From Datnioides undecimradiatus (Eukaryota; Chordata; Actinopteri; Lobotiformes; Datnioididae), in assembly GCA_008933995.1 (NCBI GenBank), contig WARS01000023.1:62001-126000 (forward strand): a DNA stretch of 64,000 nucleotides, written 5' to 3'. Of the stretch, positions 59,681 to 64,000 are shown one piece after another. The first letter of the stretch is position 1; every line of letters starts with the position of its first letter. Position numbers and translations under genes: made by a program. Under the pieces are notes generated by a model. That model searched no databases, was not told where the DNA came from, and was given only the letters and a program-made list of their open reading frames with translations.

Positions 59681-60127
59681 TGTTGTGCTTCACATGGGCA
59701 TCATTTGTTGTGCTTTATAGGAGCAGGTTATTGGCAAAAATTAATAATTATCAACAATAATTAATAATAATAATTATCTACGATAATTATTAATTGAAAG
59801 AATATTATTATTAATAAGAATTTATAATTACGGGGCACCACCCTGGTATCAGGGACCAATAACCAACTCGAAAATCAGTCAATCAGAAAATGTTCGCTTA
59901 CAGATATCAGTACCTGGGAGGTACTGATATGCATAAGACGAACAATGAAGGTGTGAATCCGAGCACTGACTCTTTTAACCAGCCTTTACAACAACACTTG
60001 TACAAACAATGCAGACAACTTCTCTTTAAACATAACAGAATTTATTAAAATCAATGATATCAATTAGCAATCGATAGCACTTCAATCAATAAACATCCAT
60101 CGTGTACCTATTCTAAATTGTACAAGG

Positions 60128-60165
<38 letters not shown>

Positions 60166-61597
60166 GAGGAGGGGTGAGGTTGCGGACGTAAGGGAGGAGA
60201 GGGAGTACGTCACGCAAGAGTTTCGGTCAGGGGAAATGACCGCAAGGTTTGAAAAAGACAACGGCTAGTGGCGTCTGTGAGCTTAGCCCGTGTGTCTCTG
60301 ACAAATGAGGTTTCACCGGTGTATACCCGGTGTGTATGTGCCTGTAGGTTAAGGGGAAAGAAGGGAAAACACAGCACATAAAGAAAAATTCTTCGGGCTC
60401 CGGTCGTCAGACCGTAGTACACCCCATCAAAGAAATCAAATAATCAAATAATAGGATATTAGGACGTTCAGTCCGTTATCACAAATGCAGGACTCGCGGT
60501 CCGCTAACTTAACTTATACAAGAAAGATTATAAAGAAAACACACTTAAAACTACCTCTGCCCAGATCAAGCCTCTTACGTGCCTACGAAGCAGGGAGATG
60601 TGTGGGATCCGTCTTTGGGTCCGGCTCGGTTCCTCGGCTCGGATGACGACAGTGGGCCGTGCCGCTCTGTCGGCGGGTTACACGGCCGGTTGCATAGGTT
60701 GAAGCGGTCCTTTCTTCCTTCTGCAGGTACGTTGAGAGCGCGCCGTCTGCGGCGGCGGCCAGGTAATTCTTCGCGGTCAGTGGGAATTTGGCGACGAGTC
60801 GACTTGGTTGAAGAAAGATGTAGCGGTCCTTTCTTCCTTCTGCAGGTACTTACTGAGCGCTAGCGGCGGTCAGGTACTTGATTGAGAGCGCTGGCGTCTG
60901 CGGCGGCGGCGACTCTCCTTTGGATCCGGGAAAATAATATACTTGGGAAATCTCAGCTTGTCTAGCGAGGGTGAGATTGGCGCGCAGTTCAGGTCTGTAC
61001 GGTGTTTACTCCCTTTTACGTCGTGACCAGCTGGGATCCGTGTGGAAGCCTGCCGTATCAGACTGGAAGCAAAGTTGTGAGGGTTAGTGCAGGTAATATA
61101 CCTGAACATCTGGCCGCACAGCAGGGTGCTGGCGGCTATTGTCCAATGGGAGTCCGCACCCACACAAGGGGGGTGCGACAGAGGGGGTAGGAGCGGAGGT
61201 GGCCTGGAGGTGACCTGATTCCTTCTTGGTCTGGCCTTTTGATCTTAGACAAATGGAGCGGGGTGCTGGTGGTTCTTGTGCCATTTGGGGGTCAGCGCTC
61301 ACCAGGGGGGCGGCTGAGCAAGTAGGGACGGAGGTGTCCCACACTCCTGTGTGCTCTGGCCCATAGGTCTAAGATAAGGAGCAGCCAAGATGCTAACAGC
61401 TCCGTCCTATTGGGGGCTGCACCCAGCAGGGGGCAGCAGAGTGAGTGGGGATGGAGGTGTCCTGCATACCTTTGTGACCTGGCTCCCAGGTCTTAGACAA
61501 AGAGAGCAGCCATTTGGTTGGTCTGCAATCTTTGATCTGTATCAGACCTCAGGTCATAAACCTTGTTGGGGGCCTGTTGTCTGTATGAGGCCCAACA
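59681..61597. mobile_element. TG...CA element of 1.92 kb, probable solo LTR (copy 2)
   Basis: Same termini and internal order as 52461-54324, in the same orientation, flanked by ATAT on both sides (59677-59680 and 61598-61601). The different target duplication shows it is a separate insertion and not the partner LTR of copy 1. It has a longer (TG)n run at 60129-60162, a few small length differences (for example around 60680-60880), and the same hairpin at 59904-59930. Confidence 0.7.
59904..59930. repeat. Conserved hairpin inside the TG...CA element (copy 2)
   Basis: Identical in stem and loop to 52695-52721, although the flanking sequence differs at several places between the copies. Confidence 0.9.
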
Positions 61598-61601
61598 ATA
61601 T

Positions 61602-62211
61602 TTCATCTCACAAAATATAACAACATAAAAAACACATCTTTGTTCCAATTGATAATGACAATTTTTAGATTCAAAGGTTTGTAGGTCATACACCATGGAA
61701 TTTTCCAGTTTTTCCATTACACACATATATGTGAAGACTGAACCATTGGGCAGATATTATTCCTTGGACATGCTTATTGAATTAGTACAGCCTTCTCTGG
61801 CTGTATAATCTGTATTTGTCATTTTATTTATTTTGGTTTGTAGACATGTATAAATAAGTGTGAATCTGCTAGCGTATTCTATCCCTCGTTCTTTTGGTCT
61901 ATAAACAGTCATTCTCCACAAAACTTTCCGTGTAAGAGTAAGTAAGTAAGTAAGAGCCAATCAGCTCTTTGATCAGGCGAGAGCCAGGCGTTTCCCATCA
62001 TGCCCTGGGTTTTGCAGTCAGGGGAGAGCCACATGGCAGCGCCTGGCTGTGAAGCCTGTAGTTGCCTTGATCTCCTGAGATTATCGTTGTCCATTTGTTT
62101 ATGACGTTAGAGCAAGTTGGGCTCAAGTCGGACAGAAATCTAACAGGCATGCATTATGTGCCGATCGCTGGTGATCGATTCTGCGCAGGCCTGGCTCATC
62201 TCAAACGAGCC
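61602..62211. other. Right end of the Harbinger
   Basis: Non-coding, with a GC-richer block at 61960-62200 that includes CTCATCTCAAACGAGCC at the terminus and GTCGGACAGAAATC, comparable to GTCGGACAGTTTTC near the left end (50284). This supports pairing of the two ends. No exon was placed here. Confidence 0.55.
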
Positions 62212-63240
62212 TAATGTCCGCAAGGTACAGAGGGTAGATGGTACACCTTTTGGAGCTAGCCACAAACACTCTTCTATCCTTCATGTGCTGGTAAAATGTG
62301 AACCATATGTAGTGGCAAGCACAGGAATATGACCCCCAAACTGTGCCACATTGACCAGCTCTGGATCTCCTCTTCAGTGAGGAGTCCACAGTCAAAACCA
62401 CTTTTCCACAGGTAGTGACATAGTCACTCAGGCTTGGGGACCCCAAACTGCATAACCCTATCCTAAGAACCTTGCATTACATTTAATCGTTTCATGGCCC
62501 TTCACATCAGTCCTGTGACAAAAAGGCAAAACTTCATCTGCTGCCTTGACATTAGTTTTTGAGTTCACTGGCAAAATGTTAACACCTTCCTCTTTTTTTT
62601 GCAAGTCACATATTCAATCACACTTTATCCACAAAAATGTGATCACACTTAATGTCATTTGTTCACTTGTTTAATGTTTATTGTATCTTATTAATATGTC
62701 ATATCAAACAACTGGAAATTAAATAGAAATAAATGTAATTTATCCTTAAGGAGTTGTCTGTGTGTGTTTTCAATTGCCGTTTTGAGTTAGTTTTCTAAAA
62801 TGAAGAGCCATACACTAAAACATTAGTACTGAATTTCTGAGGTACATTGACTTACAATGCATTTTAGTCTCAGCTGTCACTAACTTATCATTGAAACACT
62901 ATTATATAAGAACTGAGTTTCTGGCTCACAAAGAGTCAGGGGTAGGTGAATGTAGACTTATGTCTAAAGAACTCTCACTGTCACAGGTATATCAACATCA
63001 ACGTTTACACTGTCATCCTTAGTCTTTTATTTTGTTGCTTCCTTATTTAAGATATGACTTCTTTTCTCTTGGTGTGCTTAACTTGATTTAATAGACCTAG
63101 TATTTATTCATTTACTCTTGATGATGAATAAAACCAATGATAAGTGCACTGTGCCCAGAGAGGTACCAGGCACCACCCTGGAGCTGGGCATGGCTGAGGA
63201 CTCCATCAGGACGGTCTTCTGCTCCCACCTCTGATTTGAG
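62212..63240. other. Stretch without a supported gene
   Basis: Non-coding DNA. Nothing recognisable in either strand beyond short chance frames. Confidence 0.5.
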
Positions 63241-63520
63241 CATTCCCGGGAGTGGCAGGGGACATGGAATCAGAGTGGGCTATGTTTTGCGCTGCCATTG
63301 CAGATGCGGCTGTCCAGAACTGCTGGGGCTGGTCACTGCAATCCCCAAACCTGCTGGTTGACACTGGAGATGAAGGATGCTGTCAAGCTGAAGAAGGAGT
63401 CCTACAGGGCATGGCTGGCTTCTGGGATTCCAGAGGCAGCTGGGAGTTACCAGCTACCAGCGGGCAAAGCGTTCCAGGTTTGTCCATTGGGAAAGAGACC
63501 AAAGGGCAGACCCAGGACAT
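63240..63520 (+). mobile_element. LINE ORF fragment
   Basis: Plus-strand frames read ESEWAMFCAAIADAAVQNCW and, after a frame change, LEMKDAVKLKKESYRAWLAS followed by GIPEAAGSYQ. 'VKLKKESYRAWL..G.PEA..Y' is a linker seen between endonuclease and RT in several fish non-LTR elements. No RT follows, so this is an isolated relic. Confidence 0.6.
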
Positions 63521-63689
63521 GCTGGAGAGGCAATATATTTCAACTGGCCTAGGGAAGAAGATGGATATTACTATCCACCTTCCTTTACTCTCATTCTATT
63601 CAAAAGCACCTATTGATGAAGCTGTTATACACCCCTCCACCTCTGCATCACCACCAACTCTTGAGAGAGTAATGGAGTAGTAACATTAT

Positions 63690-64000
63690 CTATTAGTCAT
63701 CGGTCCCAGCACTCATCAGCTACAAACACTAGACAATAATATACAAAGATTTAAATAGCCGTGATGGTCATTTACTAACTAAAGCATTTAGAATCACGTT
63801 TCCTATTGCGAATAGTGTGAATCTGGATGAATATGAAGGCAAAATTTGTTTGCTATGAGTAAGTCTTCAGTTTAGGAAATACACAAGGAATGATCATGAT
63901 GAATGTCCAACAGCAAAATATAATTATTTAAATTGCAGTAATGATCAAAGCTGTCATTTACTAAGCAAAGCAAGTAGAATCAAGTTCCTAACTGAATATA
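63690..64000. other. Window end, nothing recognised
   Basis: AT-rich. It contains a short imprecise repeat (TTTAAATAGCCGTGATGGTCATTTACTA at 63749-63776 and a related phrase at 63931-63962), suggesting an old tandem duplication. Confidence 0.4.

Larger units (their letters stand above)
50195..62211 (+). mobile_element. Harbinger (PIF/Harbinger) transposon, host of nested insertions
   Basis: The left end GGGCTCGTTCAAGATGAAC and the complement of the right end, GGCTCGTTTGAGATGAGCC, are imperfect inverted repeats. Between them, after removing three nested elements (52461-54324, 55272-59448, 59681-61597 and their duplicated targets), about 4.05 kb remains, a usual size for autonomous Harbingers. 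It has the two expected genes: a DDE transposase on plus (50398-51768) and a spliced ORF1 on minus (52020-55243). They are convergent, as in vertebrate Harbingers. A 3-bp target duplication could not be fixed, so the outer ends may be off by a few bases. Confidence 0.75.

Noticed and set aside
52461..61597. The two 1.9-kb repeats as the paired LTRs of one provirus
   Set aside because: Each has its own, different 4-bp target duplication and the sequence between them belongs to a Harbinger and a Polinton, not to a retroviral interior.

Overview
The window looks like teleost fish nuclear DNA. It holds two recognisable host genes with vertebrate-type introns: the 5' end of a prolactin-2-like hormone gene (minus strand, 131-640) and a complete 15-exon RINT1 gene (plus strand, 22935-48156) coding for 792 residues. 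Nearly everything else is transposon-derived. The mix (chromodomain Ty3/gypsy elements, L1-type LINEs, Tc1 elements, hAT and piggyBac-like MITEs, a Harbinger and a Polinton/Maverick) is typical of fish. There is no bacterial gene organisation, CRISPR array or rRNA/tRNA gene that I can support.

Layout. 1-860: prolactin-2-like exons 1 and 2 and a possible TATA region. 860-3200: repeats and unassigned sequence. 3206-7696: a minus-strand gypsy chromovirus with both LTRs but damaged gag and integrase. 8030-8110: a relic of a second chromodomain. 9564-12398: three LTR-like copies of one family, two of them head to tail. 13220-14900: a plus-strand gypsy-like 5' end whose LTR is split by a hAT MITE with a perfect 8-bp target duplication. 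14932-19700: a nearly full-length minus-strand L1 with broken ORFs. 22592-22934: the RINT1 promoter side, with a perfect CRE octamer. 22935-48354: RINT1, whose introns carry two Tc1 elements, an L1 relic, LINE fragments, MITEs and microsatellites.

50195-62211 is the most interesting part: a nest of elements. A roughly 4.05-kb Harbinger (HARBI1-like transposase on the plus strand, a convergent spliced ORF1 on the minus strand, matching termini at both ends) is inflated to 12 kb by three later insertions. Two are 1.9-kb TG...CA elements (52461-54324 and 59681-61597), each with its own 4-bp target duplication, best read as solo LTRs. The third is a 4.18-kb miniature Polinton/Maverick (55272-59448) with long terminal inverted repeats and a near-perfect 6-bp target duplication. 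It keeps the N-terminal part of a type-B DNA polymerase and, upstream, what reads as a seven-exon spliced gene of unknown function for a lysine/arginine-rich protein. The window ends in unassigned sequence with one more LINE fragment.

The host genes have independent jobs: a secreted cytokine-type hormone, and a Golgi-ER vesicle-tethering subunit. Nothing here suggests they work together. Exon limits were placed by eye from splice consensus, reading phase and remembered family conservation; no database search was run.
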